Shown: positions 46,764-57,597 of the stretch, in pieces
Layout: each line of letters begins with the position of its first letter
How positions within the stretch are numbered: the stretch's first letter is position 1
NCBI GenBank assembly: GCA_001599755.1
Contig: BCHX01000001.1
Span: forward strand, 3,968,001-4,032,000
DNA: 64,000 bases
Direction of reading: 5' to 3'
Origin: Gliomastix tumulicola
Taxonomy: Eukaryota > Ascomycota > Sordariomycetes > Hypocreales > Bionectriaceae
Translations under genes and position numbers: made by a program
The notes under the pieces: generated by a model
Database searches by the model: none
The model's input: only the letters and a program-made list of their open reading frames with translations
What the model was told of the DNA's origin: nothing

Positions 46764-46908
46764 TGTGGAAGGGCGTAGATTAGATAGCTTAGTTAGGTAG
46801 CTAGTGGGGGAAGCTAAGGAGCACCAGCCACCTAAATTTAGGTGGCTGGCCCTTCTTCCCTCATCATCGCCGCTAGAGTGCGAATATGATCATCCTCTTT
46901 CTCCCACA
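46764..46908 (+). repeat. 3' long terminal repeat (145 bp)
   Basis: Begins TGTGGAAGGGCG and ends CCCACA. It contains a perfect 26-bp palindrome at 46824-46849, centred on the same AAATTT as the 20-bp palindrome of the 5' copy. Confidence 0.92.
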
Positions 46909-47795
46909 CCCTACAGGTCCGACCTACCCTATACTTTCCACCCCCTGCCAAGCGGGCAAGACCAGTTGATTTCGCCAAGCATCGTGGCCGCGGGTGACAG
47001 AAAGTGTAAACCGGTCAACCAAATAATAAAGCGGCTGGAGTCATTTGAGTTTTGTCCATCGCTTTCCTCAGTCTTATTACTGACTCCTGTGTCGGACCGT
47101 CGGAGATAGAACGAGTGAACAGCGGCGCGGGAGTGATTGCCGGCCAAGACAAGCTCAGCTCAGCAGCGCTTCAAGGGCAGCGCCAGATTGGGCACTCAGC
47201 TTTCAATGCGGCCACTAAGTAGTAGTAATTAGAGAGGCGCTGGGTAAGCAATTCCCGCCCTCGGTCATCCTTTGTAGTCACGATCTCCGCGCCTCTTCAT
47301 TTCCTCCTGCATGATGACCTCTCTCCCTCTGTTCTTCTCCTGGTGCCGCTGCTGCTCATAAGGGGAGACCGACATCCCATCGCCTGCTTTCCCATTCCCT
47401 CTTCTCTCCCCAGCATTCCTCGATTTGCGCCGTGTGAGATTGTTTTGCTTGGTGGATCTTTTCCAGAATCAAGGATCCGTCCCAACAGTTTCGACTCCCG
47501 TCCGCCTCCCGCTGTCGCAGCGGCCAATTAATCCCCTCGGTCCCCGCCGCGTGTCGCCCTTCGCTGGCACTATAGGTCGTTTTTCTTACGGCGCTCAGGG
47601 TGGGCTGATCCGTCATCTGGCGACCTGCATTACTGATAAACGTCCTCCGTTTCCACACACTCCTCCCCCAAAAGGCCAGGGCCTCAGCAAGTTGCGCGCG
47701 CGCATTGATGGATTGAGGCAAAGGGAGGGGCCGCCAGCTGACCGAGCATCGAATATCCTTTTTCTCCCCCCGTCCCGACTGATACGCTCGGCACC
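46909..47795. promoter_or_regulatory. Upstream region of the Izh3-type gene
   Basis: 887 bp between the Copia element and the start codon. Before the insertion it would have been the divergent promoter with THOC5. CT-rich stretches near 47315-47425 suit a core promoter or leader. The target-site copy is at 46909-46913. Confidence 0.5.
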
Positions 47796-49343
47796 ATGAG
47801 CCACGTCACTACAGTCTCGACCTGCAAGGGCAGTGGTGTCCAGGACGACGACGCCATCGCCATCTCGACCGGTTCTGAGCTGCAACTCGCCTCGGCTGCT
47901 GACGACGAGCCGCCCGTCCGACGCCGTCGACACTCCTTCTTCCTGCCGCGACGCCGCAAGTCTTCCTTTGTTGGACACATCATGGACGGCGAGGAGGGCC
48001 TCCTGCTCAAGGTCGACCTGTTCCTGTCCGAGCTGGAGCGCCGCCTGGACTTCATCGAGACGTACCTGGACATCAGCAAGGACACGAGCATCTCCCGCGC
48101 CTTCTCGACGCTGCAGGCTGTGCGCACGCGATGCTCCCAGGCGTCCGAGGAGGTGATTGGCGAGGGCCGGCGCCGGCTGCACGTCATGGTCGAGACGTTG
48201 GAGGTCAGATACCAGGAGACGCTGGAGGCAGCCGGGTCGCTCAACGAGAAGGCCCATCTTGGGATCGACCTGCTCGAGGACATGCTCTCCGACTTCGAGA
48301 TGCGGGCCTACAAGCTGCGGGAGCGTGGATTTGCAAACGCCGCCACCGCCGCCGAGGCCTTCATGGACGAGGGTCGCCGCGTCGCCAACGAGAGTTTGGA
48401 GAGAGCGAGAGGCGTCGTCGACGAGGGTCTCGAGCGTGCGAGGAGGGCTGCCTTCTCTCTGGAAGAGCACATCCAGCAGGCTATCGCCATGGCCAAGGAC
48501 CGAGGCCTGCTGATGTACGAGGAGCTCCCGGCGCCCTGGAGGAGCAACCCTCACATCACGCGCGGCTACCGCTTCTCCGAGACCAAGCTTGAGTGCGTCA
48601 TGTCTGCCTTCAACATCTCCAACGAGTTCATCAACATCTGGTCGCACGCACTCGGCCTCATCCTCGTCCTCGCCGTCGCCTTCTACTTCTACCCTACGAG
48701 CGCCAACTTCCCCCTCAGCAGCAAGAGTGATGTCTTCGTCGCCGCCGTCTTCTTCGTCATGGCCTGCCTCACCCTCGTCTGCTCCATCATCTGGCACACC
48801 ATGAACGCCGTGGCGGACGTCGACGCCGTCTCCATGTTCGCGTGCGTCGACTACACGGGTATCTCCCTGCTCATCGCCGCGTCCATCATGACGAGCGAGT
48901 ACACGGCCTTCTACTGCGACCCCGTCAGCCGCTGGGTGTACATGTCCCTGTCCGCGGGGCTCGGCATCGGCGGCGTCATCCTGCCCTGGCACCCCAAGTT
49001 CAACGGCACAGATATGGCCTGGGCCCGCGTCGCGTTCTTCGTCGGGCTGGCGCTGACGGGCTTCATGCCCATCCTGCAGCTCAGCTACACCCACGGCCTC
49101 GAGTTCGTCTACAGCTTCTACTCGCCCATCTTCAAGTCGCTGCTCGTCTACCTGGGCGGCGCCGTCGTCTACGCGAGCAAGATCCCCGAGCGGTGGTGCC
49201 CCGGCATGTTCGACTACGTCGGCGGGAGCCACAACCTCTGGCACGTGGCCGTGCTGGGCGGCATCCTCTTCCACTACACCGCCATGCAGGAGTTCTTCGC
49301 CAATGCCTTCCACCGCGCGGATGGCGGATGCCCTGCGTACTGA
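47796..49343 (+). CDS. IZH3: Izh3-type PAQR membrane protein
   Basis: A single exon of 515 residues in a CACCATGAG context. The first 270 residues are a soluble domain with an RRRRHSFFLPRRRK basic patch near 41-55 and long helices. The PAQR/haemolysin-III domain follows: ETKLECVMSAFNISNEFINIWSHALG near 264-289, SIIWHTMN, then seven membrane segments and HNLWHVAVLGGILFH with His479, His483 and His493, the presumed zinc site together with the upstream His. Yeast Izh3 has the same long N-terminal extension and influences zinc homeostasis at membranes; the adiponectin-receptor branch has ceramidase activity. Which of these applies here is not shown. A long open frame lies antisense to it but is a GC-driven shadow. 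Confidence 0.92.
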   Translation: MSHVTTVSTCKGSGVQDDDAIAISTGSELQLASAADDEPPVRRRRHSFFLPRRRKSSFVGHIMDGEEGLLLKVDLFLSELERRLDFIETYLDISKDTSISRAFSTLQAVRTRCSQASEEVIGEGRRRLHVMVETLEVRYQETLEAAGSLNEKAHLGIDLLEDMLSDFEMRAYKLRERGFANAATAAEAFMDEGRRVANESLERARGVVDEGLERARRAAFSLEEHIQQAIAMAKDRGLLMYEELPAPWRSNPHITRGYRFSETKLECVMSAFNISNEFINIWSHALGLILVLAVAFYFYPTSANFPLSSKSDVFVAAVFFVMACLTLVCSIIWHTMNAVADVDAVSMFACVDYTGISLLIAASIMTSEYTAFYCDPVSRWVYMSLSAGLGIGGVILPWHPKFNGTDMAWARVAFFVGLALTGFMPILQLSYTHGLEFVYSFYSPIFKSLLVYLGGAVVYASKIPERWCPGMFDYVGGSHNLWHVAVLGGILFHYTAMQEFFANAFHRADGGCPAY

Positions 49344-50462
49344 AGATCCTTCTAAAGGCGTCGGAGGGAGGCCTTTTACGGTCTCCCATGCCGTGACTCG
49401 GATGTTTCTCGGCCCAGCAGCTACGGGCATTCGACGCCATGCGGCACTTCGGTCATCGCGACCCTCGGGCCGAGACGCGGCGCCCGGGATAGACATGCAA
49501 GGCCTCTCTGCCCTTCCACTCGGGGATGCGTGCTTGAGCCCACTCCTCGACTCGCATGTCCGAGAACGGTTTATGGTAGAGCCCCGGAGCAAGTCGCCCG
49601 GATCTGTGCAGAAGAGGCATTGTCGCCGCGCCACCGTCGGGCCCTCTACGCCCTTCTCGGGCTCGACTGGCGGTTTCCATCCTTCAACGGGGCAATGTCC
49701 TACAAGCGTCGACCCGAAACCTGCAGCCTCAGCTTCGCTAGAAGAAACCGAAACCCCAAATGACGACAAGGCAAACGATACGAATGAGAAAAAGCAAGCG
49801 AGCGAGCATGATAATAACGGTCATGATATGCATGACTTTGAGTACGAACACCACGCCCTTGACACGGCAGAGTCCTGTGTGCAAGGGGCGGCACTACGCC
49901 ATCCTTTCTTCTGTTGCTAGATAGATGTTCACGACATTTGACGATAGAAAGAACATATAGAGGAGGAAAGCCTTCGCTACAGCCAGTCCCCCGGACCATC
50001 TGACCGACCGGATCGGGAGCTGGCAAGGAGTTCATGGAAGACAAAACAAGGGGGATTATCAATCAGCCCCCCCAGGCTATCATAGACAAGCGTACAGGCC
50101 GTCTTCTACGGTCATAATCAGACAACATTCTCACCGTACTCAAATGCTCACCCCAACGAATATCATCAATCTGTCTGTGAAACGAAATCCATTATCTAGC
50201 AAATCGCCGTTGCTGTACGCCATTGCAAAGGTAAACCGTATTAAAACAAGAAGGCTCCCCTATCATTATCATGAAACCCATGAGAGTCATCAAATCCCAT
50301 AACCTGCTCTTGCAGGTTTCCAACGCCGCCATATTTTTCTTTGTCGCCCAACATTAAAACAGGAGTTTGCAAGCATTAAACCATTCAGCCGAATCGGCAG
50401 AGAATGGAGGAGAAACGGAGGAGCAGTAGTACACAGCGAGGGTCGGGTCGTATCGCTGGATT
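49344..50462. other. Convergent 3' flanks of IZH3 and BUB2
   Basis: 1.1 kb without a supportable gene. A 205-codon frame (49303-49920) overlaps the IZH3 end and looks accidental. The AT-richer part from about 49900 probably holds both 3' ends. Confidence 0.55.
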
Positions 50463-52021
50463 TTAAAGCGCGTGGTTGACGATCTCGGAGTAGACATCGT
50501 CGGGGATCTTCTTGATGATGCCAATGGTGACGCTCTTGACAAGGTCCGCGTTCAGCTGCGGGAAAGATCTCAGGACCTTGTTCGGGCTGTTTGGTTCATC
50601 TGGTTAGCGATTGTGAACGGGGTTATCGAAGCGGCAATGTGCTTTACCTAGGAGAATCGAGAATTTGGGTCCTCATCATAGTGAGCTGCGCCACGATGCA
50701 GACAATGTTGAGATGCGGCCCGTACGCAAACAAGAAATCCCACAGACGTAAGACTTCTGGCAGCGGTGGAGTGCAAGCGCACAGCGTCAGGACAGAGGGA
50801 AAGGCGTAGATCTCAGCCGAGAGCCCTCGGGCAGTGAGATGCATCGCGAGTTTCGGATCGACAATGGCGAGGACCTTGTCGACGAGGGCGAGGCCTCGAT
50901 GGACGCCATCCATGGCACCGCGGATGTACGCCGGGCATTCGCGGGTGAGGAGTGAGAAGAAGGATACGAAGGCTTCTGCCTCGCTTCGGGCGGCGTAGAG
51001 GAATGGAGCGGCGAGGACGTTCATGCCCTGGACGTAGACGCCAGCTTCCGCGGATTCTAGTTAGTTGTGTCAGCATTTGCCCAGCCTTAGACATGACGCA
51101 TGCCCATCCTGGAAAAGTAATGACATACTGCCGTGCGAACTTTCTGACGCATTGCTGGCTAGACTCATTCTGCCCATCGCTGATGTTCTCCTATCCTCGA
51201 GTGGCGTTTCCTCTTCTTTCAAGTCGTGCAACTTCCACGCAATCGCGTTCAGCAGTCGGATCAGGCTGGCTTCGCTAACTCGGCGTCGGAATAAAGGGTC
51301 AGTAGTGAGCGTTCGGAACGTGTCGTTGCGGATCTTGGCGTAGGCGGGCGATGCGCCGCGGTGAACGAGATCTAGGTACTCGTCGGTAGACATGATGGGC
51401 GCGTCGAGCAGGACGAGCCAGACGTATATCCTCAGCGTTGACTAGAGACGCGGTCAGCCAACACGTACCCCCACCACAACAAGGAGAGACGAAGCACACC
51501 ATTCCATCCTCAGCAGCCTTGACGCCCTCGTCAATCACCTTCCACCTGGCCGTCTCCAACGCGCCAACATAGTCCCCATCCGTCGGCCCGTCGCGCACAA
51601 TCTGCTGCAGCGTGAGATGGCCGTGCGAGAAGACGGGCTTGCCATTGCCCGATCGCCTGGCGGCGGTGAGGACATTCATCTGGTGGACGAGAGGCGGCGT
51701 CGCGTCGCTATTCGCGCGCCCCCGGCCGCGGTGCACGACGACGCCCTGGGATCGCGTGGGCGAGGCGTTGCGCTGCTGGCGCTCGCGTGACCGCTGCTTC
51801 GAGAGGAGGGACGGCGGGTTGGCGCTGAGACCGAGGCCGATGCTCATCATGCTCAGCCCTCCACTGGCCGCGGCCTGGGCCCTGGCATCTCCACCGAGGG
51901 TGTGCGCGGACTGCAGGCGTCGTAGGGCTCGGTGCGTGCGCGGCGACGGTGGCGCTTGGAGCTCGGGGAGGAGTGACGGGTGCAAGGACGGGATTGGGGG
52001 ATCTCGGACGGGGCTGGGCAT
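50463..52021 (-). CDS. BUB2: Mitotic checkpoint GAP Bub2 (TBC domain)
   Basis: Four exons (52021-51500, 51441-51129, 51056-50648, 50586-50463) encode 455 residues. Introns are 58, 72 and 61 bp. The first 125 residues are Pro/Ser-rich and poorly conserved. The TBC domain follows, with the arginine finger in IRNDTFRT (Arg217) and the glutamine finger in YVQG (Gln288, rebuilt next to the second splice). FLYAARSEAEAFVSFFSLL and VLRLWDFLFAYGPHLN are typical of Bub2/Cdc16. With Byr4/Bfa1 it forms the two-part GAP for the Tem1/Spg1 GTPase at spindle pole bodies and holds back mitotic exit and septation. I start at ATG 52021 since no upstream ATG is in frame. Confidence 0.9.
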
Positions 52022-53195
52022 GGCTGTCTGTCCTCCGCTCCCGGCGTGTCGTTGATGTAGGTTGTTCAATGATTGAAAAAGAAGGAATTCAAGAAGGTCA
52101 GCAATAACGAATGAGATGGGGAAGAGAGTTTGTAGGATCCCGTGGTCGTTCCTCGTTTGGATTGTGTGTGTTTATGCCGATGGAGGAGGGCAGCAGCTCT
52201 ACCTCAGTAGTACTGACAGCGACTTAGCGGGGTGGTTGGGGAAAAGTGGGCTGCAGCCCAGGGACCATCTTGAGGACCTGCAGAAGCGAGTTCACGGCAC
52301 TGCCAGGTGTTCCTGTTCTTAAGATATATGAAGCGAAGTAGACATATAATAGCAATTAAGCTGTTTGAAATGATTCAACATCCCCTGGAGAACTACAAAG
52401 GTTAGGAATGATTTAGCTGCATCGAGACTTCGATACGACTCTGTAACGCTGGCACCTCGGGGCGGGAATCTTCAGATTGGATCTCTTCAGCTGCGTGTGG
52501 TTCCCAAAATAGCATGGTGTGGTGTCGATAGCGGGTTGAGGCGAAGATGCAGGTGCAGACCCGGGTGCAGTTGCCCTGAAGTGGGCAGCCTTCCAGAAGG
52601 TCACACCCGCTGCAGGCGCTAATAATTAGGTGAGGCAGGCAGGCGCTAGGCGCGACTTCCCACTTCAGGTGTCTCCTGTCAGGTGTCTTGGAAAGCGTCA
52701 TCCGACTGAGCACGCCATCGACGCTCACCATTCTCTCATCCACGTCCTTCCTGAGTCAGCGCCCAAGGCAGACCGCGATGTCGACACCTCTCTGCTTTCG
52801 AAGGGCGGTGATAGGGAACCAGAGGTGGATGAGACCTTGGCATTCGTGGGATTCCCATCAATTCTTCATGCCGATCCTTGCCCTTCTGTCGCGGCTGATC
52901 AACCTCCTCCCGCGGGATGAGCTGGCGATGTGAATATCACTTGTTACAGGCTGGAGGTCCAGGCTTATCCTCCCTCATCCCACGCTCTTTGCAACGCCTC
53001 TTCTATCACGCGGGGGCCTAACGACTTGGGATGGTCACGCTGCCGTTGTTTTATTCTAACTCCCCCCTGGTCCCAAGACAACCGCCCACTGGCTGAAGGA
53101 TTATTCATAAGGGACATCGGCCGACCTTCCGAAGGCAGAGCTTTTGATCTCACCCATACCGGCATAACGTTCGAGATACGAACAAAGTCAACGAC
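52022..53195. promoter_or_regulatory. Divergent BUB2/sulfate permease intergenic region
   Basis: 1.17 kb between head-to-head start codons. No gene recognised. I looked for the palindromic ATGRYRYCAT site of the CYS3 sulfur regulator and did not see a clear one. Confidence 0.5.
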
Positions 53196-55703
53196 ATGAC
53201 TCCCTCAGCCCTGGGCGCTAAGCTTCAGAGCGTCGTGGCAAAGACCCTAGGAATCAACATAGACGACGACATGGATGTGGCCGAAGATGGCATCAGAGAC
53301 GCATCCCTCCTTCCAGAGACCGCCGAGGCCTTTATCGATGGACCTCCCACGGCTGGCGAATGGCTCCGAGAGCAGATCCCTTCTCGTGATGAGACAGTCG
53401 ACTATATCCGCTCATTGTTCCCCTTCCTCAACTGGATAGGGCACTACAACCTCCAGTGGCTGGCTTCTGATCTGGTCGCGGGCATCACCATTGGCGCTGT
53501 GGTCGTTCCTCAGGGCATGGCTTATGCCCTCCTGGCCAAGGTGGAGCCCCAGTACGGATTGTTCTCGTCATTTGTTGGCGTGATGCTGTACTGGATATTT
53601 GGAACTTCCAAAGACATCTCCATTGGTCCGGTAGCGGTCCTTTCAACCATCGTTGGAAACGTCGTCGAAGCTGTTGGCGAGTCAGGAAGGGAACTTGCTC
53701 CCCACTCCATAGCCTCAGCCTTGTCCATCGTGTCGGGTGCAGTCGTTCTTGCCATCGGCCTGCTTCGGTGTGGTTGGATAGTCGATCTCATATCCATCAC
53801 TTGTTTGTCTGCCTTCATGACGGGCTCTGCCATCACCATTGCCTCAAGTCAGCTCCCCGCCCTCCTCGGCATCACTGGCTTCTCGAACCGAGCTGCGCCA
53901 TACCGAGTAATTATCAACACAGTCAAGCATCTTTCGGAGGCTAGTCTTGATGCCATACTGGGCCTGACGGCACTTGCTATCCTATACCTGATTCGCCATG
54001 GTCTCACGCAAGCGGCTGAAAGGATCCCTAAGAGGCGACGCCTGATCTTCTTTCTCAACACGATGCGAACTGTGGTTGTCATTGTCTGCTTCACCTTTGT
54101 GAGCTATCTGGTGAACGTGGATCGGCGAGGAGACCCGGCCTTCCGCGTCCTAGGGCACATCCCACAAGGCTTTGGACAGGTCGGAGTACCACACATCGAT
54201 GCCGACCTTGTGCGACGATTCACGCCATATCTTCCAGCGACCATCATTGTCATGCTCGTAGAGCATGTAGCCATTGCCAAATCGTTTGGCCGCGTGAACA
54301 ACTACACCATTGACCCATCCCAGGAGATGGTGGCGATTGGGATAACGAACCTCGTTGGTCCCTTCCTGGGAGGATACCCTTCCACCGGCTCCTTCAGTCG
54401 CACAGCTATCAAGTCCAAGGCAGGGGTCCGTACACCTGCAGCGGGAATATTTGTTGGACTTGTCGTGCTTCTTGCAACCTATTTTCTTACTGGCGTCTTT
54501 TTCTATATTCCAAGCGCGTCTTTGGCCGCCGTTATCATCCATGCAGTTGGTGATCTGATCACACCACCCAGCACTGCATATCAGTTCTGGAGGGTCTCTC
54601 CGGTAGAGTTCCTCGTCTTTGTGGTCGGTGTGCTTGTCAGTGTCTTTGTTCACATCGAAGATGGTCTGTACACGACGGTCGGGCTGTCTGCCGCCATCTT
54701 GCTTTATCGCCTTCTGAAAGCCAAGGGACGCTTCCTTGGTAAGGTCAAGGTTCACTCCGTTCTCGGCGATCATGTTATTGGAGATGACCATCGCGAGGTC
54801 ATGGGCCAATATGGGACGTTCCAGGCCTCAGGCGGGAACGCAGTGAGAAACGTCTTCCTTCCGATGGATCTTAGAGCAGGCGAGCCGAGTCCGCACCTGA
54901 CGATTGGCTGCCCACACCCAGGAATCTTCATATACCGATTCTCTGAGGGCTTCAACTACCCCAACGCGAATGCATCTCTTGAGTATTTGGTCGACTTCGT
55001 CTATGCAAACACAAGGCGCACAAGTCCCGAATACTACGAGCGTCCGGGAGATAGGCCCTGGAATAACCCCGGTCCTCGACGATCCTCAAAGGCGAAGCAG
55101 ATTTCTCAACCCGCTGATGAGCTGCCGACCTTGAAAGCGATCATCCTAGACTTCAGCTCGGTAAATAATGTGGACATTACGTCTGTGCAGCGGCTTATCG
55201 ACATAAGAAACCAGCTCGATATGTATGCTTCCCCCGACACGGTGGACTGGCACATTGCCTGCATCAACAACAAATGGGCCAAGAGAGCTCTCATTGCCGG
55301 AGGGTTTGGAGTTCCTACAGAGTCCAATGATGGGCTACATCACAGGTGGAGATCCATCTTCAGCGTGGCTGAGATTGGAGGCGAAGACTCGGCGGCCGCG
55401 GTGGCTGAAGAAGTCGCCAACGCCCGAGAGCTCAGGTTGGCCTCACAGGACGAAGAGCAGGGAGCGGACGTGCATAGCCCGAAGGAAGACGAGCCTCTTC
55501 TAGTTACGTCGTTAGCCGGCGGAGAAAAGCCACCCCCGGGACCATCGACAACAAGGCGAAAAGGAGTACTCGTGAGCAGCTCCCGGAGGCCGCTCTTCCA
55601 TATCGATTTGACAAGTGCAGTTCAAGGGGCAATAGCAAATGCAGAAGCTAGGCAGGAAGTCCGACTCGAAGTGGCTTCTAGAGACGAGAGTCCGCCTCGG
55701 TAA
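53196..55703 (+). CDS. SulP family high-affinity sulfate permease
   Basis: A single exon of 835 residues. After a 90-residue hydrophilic start come the SulP signature blocks: AGITIGAVVVPQGMAYALLA, EPQYGLFSSFVG and TSKDISIGPVAVLS, followed by about ten more membrane segments to residue 510. A STAS domain lies near 560-725, with KAIILDFSSVNNVDITSVQRL as the conserved strand and helix. The last 110 residues are hydrophilic and acidic. The relatives are yeast Sul1/Sul2 and Neurospora CYS-13/CYS-14, plasma membrane sulfate/H+ symporters. In other fungi these genes are induced by sulfur limitation. It is divergent from BUB2. Confidence 0.93.
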   Translation: MTPSALGAKLQSVVAKTLGINIDDDMDVAEDGIRDASLLPETAEAFIDGPPTAGEWLREQIPSRDETVDYIRSLFPFLNWIGHYNLQWLASDLVAGITIGAVVVPQGMAYALLAKVEPQYGLFSSFVGVMLYWIFGTSKDISIGPVAVLSTIVGNVVEAVGESGRELAPHSIASALSIVSGAVVLAIGLLRCGWIVDLISITCLSAFMTGSAITIASSQLPALLGITGFSNRAAPYRVIINTVKHLSEASLDAILGLTALAILYLIRHGLTQAAERIPKRRRLIFFLNTMRTVVVIVCFTFVSYLVNVDRRGDPAFRVLGHIPQGFGQVGVPHIDADLVRRFTPYLPATIIVMLVEHVAIAKSFGRVNNYTIDPSQEMVAIGITNLVGPFLGGYPSTGSFSRTAIKSKAGVRTPAAGIFVGLVVLLATYFLTGVFFYIPSASLAAVIIHAVGDLITPPSTAYQFWRVSPVEFLVFVVGVLVSVFVHIEDGLYTTVGLSAAILLYRLLKAKGRFLGKVKVHSVLGDHVIGDDHREVMGQYGTFQASGGNAVRNVFLPMDLRAGEPSPHLTIGCPHPGIFIYRFSEGFNYPNANASLEYLVDFVYANTRRTSPEYYERPGDRPWNNPGPRRSSKAKQISQPADELPTLKAIILDFSSVNNVDITSVQRLIDIRNQLDMYASPDTVDWHIACINNKWAKRALIAGGFGVPTESNDGLHHRWRSIFSVAEIGGEDSAAAVAEEVANARELRLASQDEEQGADVHSPKEDEPLLVTSLAGGEKPPPGPSTTRRKGVLVSSSRRPLFHIDLTSAVQGAIANAEARQEVRLEVASRDESPPR

Positions 55704-57597
55704 AGAGGGCTCAACATAAATCACGAGGATATGATTAATGATGAAGACGATTGAGGACTACACTTTGTGAAGATACATGCTGCTCTCACATCGTTTCTCA
55801 CTGCTACCTACTGGTGACCAATCTTGGAGCTCAAACTGCTGTGAACAAGGGTACTTAAAGATCTTGTCGTAGTCCAATGCTGACATGGAGTTCAAGTACG
55901 TATCTGAAGGGCATCTTGCGAATCAAGAATGCAGGCTTCGACCCCGCCCTGCGTCCGTCCATATTGACTGGCATGGACATAGGAATAGTGACTATGGCCG
56001 AATGTTTTAAGAATATCTCATGGCTCATAGATAAGCACAAGCAGCCCATATTCCGTCTCATAACCTCCGGTCTACTTAAGTTACTGCATTTACTCCCGAT
56101 TTTGACACACTTGATCCCTCAATAGAGCGATCGATGCCTGAAGTATCATCAATTATCCGACGGCGTGTGGACGATGATGAGCTCAGTGACAGTTTGCAAC
56201 GACTGGCTCTCGATGGACACAAGGAGGGATACGGAGCATGGCAAAGTTGCCATGTTCGAGTTCCCGGAAGTACCGACATTTGCGATCCCAGCGTTGACCA
56301 TGACCTTTGGTGTTGAGCATAAAGACTTCAACTTAGTCAAAGCGGAAAGCGCACATCACAGGGGGGACCGGCGATGCTCCTCGTGAGGATTCGGGGCCGA
56401 TACTTGCTACAATTCCCGACGAATATATTCTCGGAGTGGGAGCATCCAGCACCTTGGCGCTTCTCGAAACTAGGAACGATGCTGGAGAACAGAGGCCGCC
56501 AGGTCAGTGCAATTGGCAGCCAGAGTAATTTATTCTTAAGTACTTAGATCCCGGGGACTTAAGAGACCTTGATTACATTTAAAATATACAATGTCAGACC
56601 TGACAACAATCTCTCAACTGCACGAAGACCCAGGGCTTGACCAGTGTCATGCCAATGGGATCCCTTTGTCGTAGGCTGGAGTCAAGGCCCGGCCTCTTTT
56701 ATTCGAAGCATTGGTTGCACTACACTGTATGCCAGCTCATCGACTAACCGTTTGAAGATAGATACTTACCTTTCGCTTCTCCGAGTCTTGTCCAAGTTCC
56801 ATCACCATCAAATGCTGTCACTAGTAATAGCAAGAGAGGCTTTGCTCGTCAACTCCGACTTCGCGCTTAGAGACACCATAAGCACTGACGATGCCGAGGT
56901 GTTGCTCGAAGGGGGCGACGAGTCAGGCCTTCTCTCAGGGCCAGCTAGTAGTATAGACATGGCAGAGGAGAGACGCGATGGATTCATAGATCCCACGTCC
57001 CTTCAACACGGGAGGCTGAACACACGCGGGGACTTGATATCAAGGATTTTCTCTTGCTGATGACTGGATGCCAGATGAGGGACGAAGAAGATAGGGCTCA
57101 TATTCATGTTTGAGGCTGAGCTGCACCTCGGCAGCTGCGAAGCAGCCAGTGGCTAGCCGTGGAGGCCATGCCACTATCTATACTTGTGGCACCTCTCAGG
57201 GTGGAGGGGTTTCTACCGAGTGGTCGTTCTTTTGAGCAGCAGTTTCATGATGACCTTACGCGGGGTTTATAGGACGTAAAGTAACTGTTTTTTTTAGATC
57301 CAAAGCTGAGAATTGGAATTTTGGGCTCTTTGTGCAGAATCGTCACCTGACTTCGTGTCGCGTCGAGGAAGGAGCTTAGAGGGCATTCACGCCAAAGTCA
57401 CATCATGACGGACCCACGCCGCCACTCTGACGTTTCATCATTCAAAGCATCACACATTTTGGCACTTCCATAGCAGATCTCGTCCCTCTTCTTGTTTCTT
57501 TCTGTTAATACCTTTTCTTCTTTGGCATACTCCCGTGAATCGTCGACTTTCCAGCCTACTCTCGCTATCAGTCTTGTCTTGGATACACACAAAGAAA
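55704..57597. other. 1.9-kb intergenic region with unassigned short frames
   Basis: Several open frames of 60-138 codons (55877-56125, 56165-56386, 56644-57060) have a somewhat protein-like composition but match nothing I know and are not joined by convincing splice sites. They might be remains of a decayed gene. A T-run sits at 57289-57295. Confidence 0.45.

Larger units (their letters stand above)
41721..46908 (+). mobile_element. RIP-degraded Ty1/Copia LTR retrotransposon
   Basis: A 5188-bp element with two 145-bp LTRs (TG..CA type, the left end now TATA) and a 5-bp target duplication. The internal part is far more AT-rich than the flanks. Decayed domains run in Copia order on the plus strand: a Gag-like frame, protease (the Asp-Ser-Gly site now NLG), integrase, reverse transcriptase with the YVDD box now YVND, and RNase H. 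Stops are mostly TAA or TAG where CAA, CAG or TGG is expected, the usual result of RIP. The element cannot encode working proteins. A purine-rich tract (aaggggtgg) precedes the 3' LTR as a polypurine tract. It lies between two genes and interrupts neither coding region. Confidence 0.93.

Noticed and set aside
47613..49769. 718-codon open frame antisense to IZH3
   Set aside because: It mirrors the GC-rich third positions of the IZH3 frame, has no known domain, and the sense strand has clear PAQR motifs.
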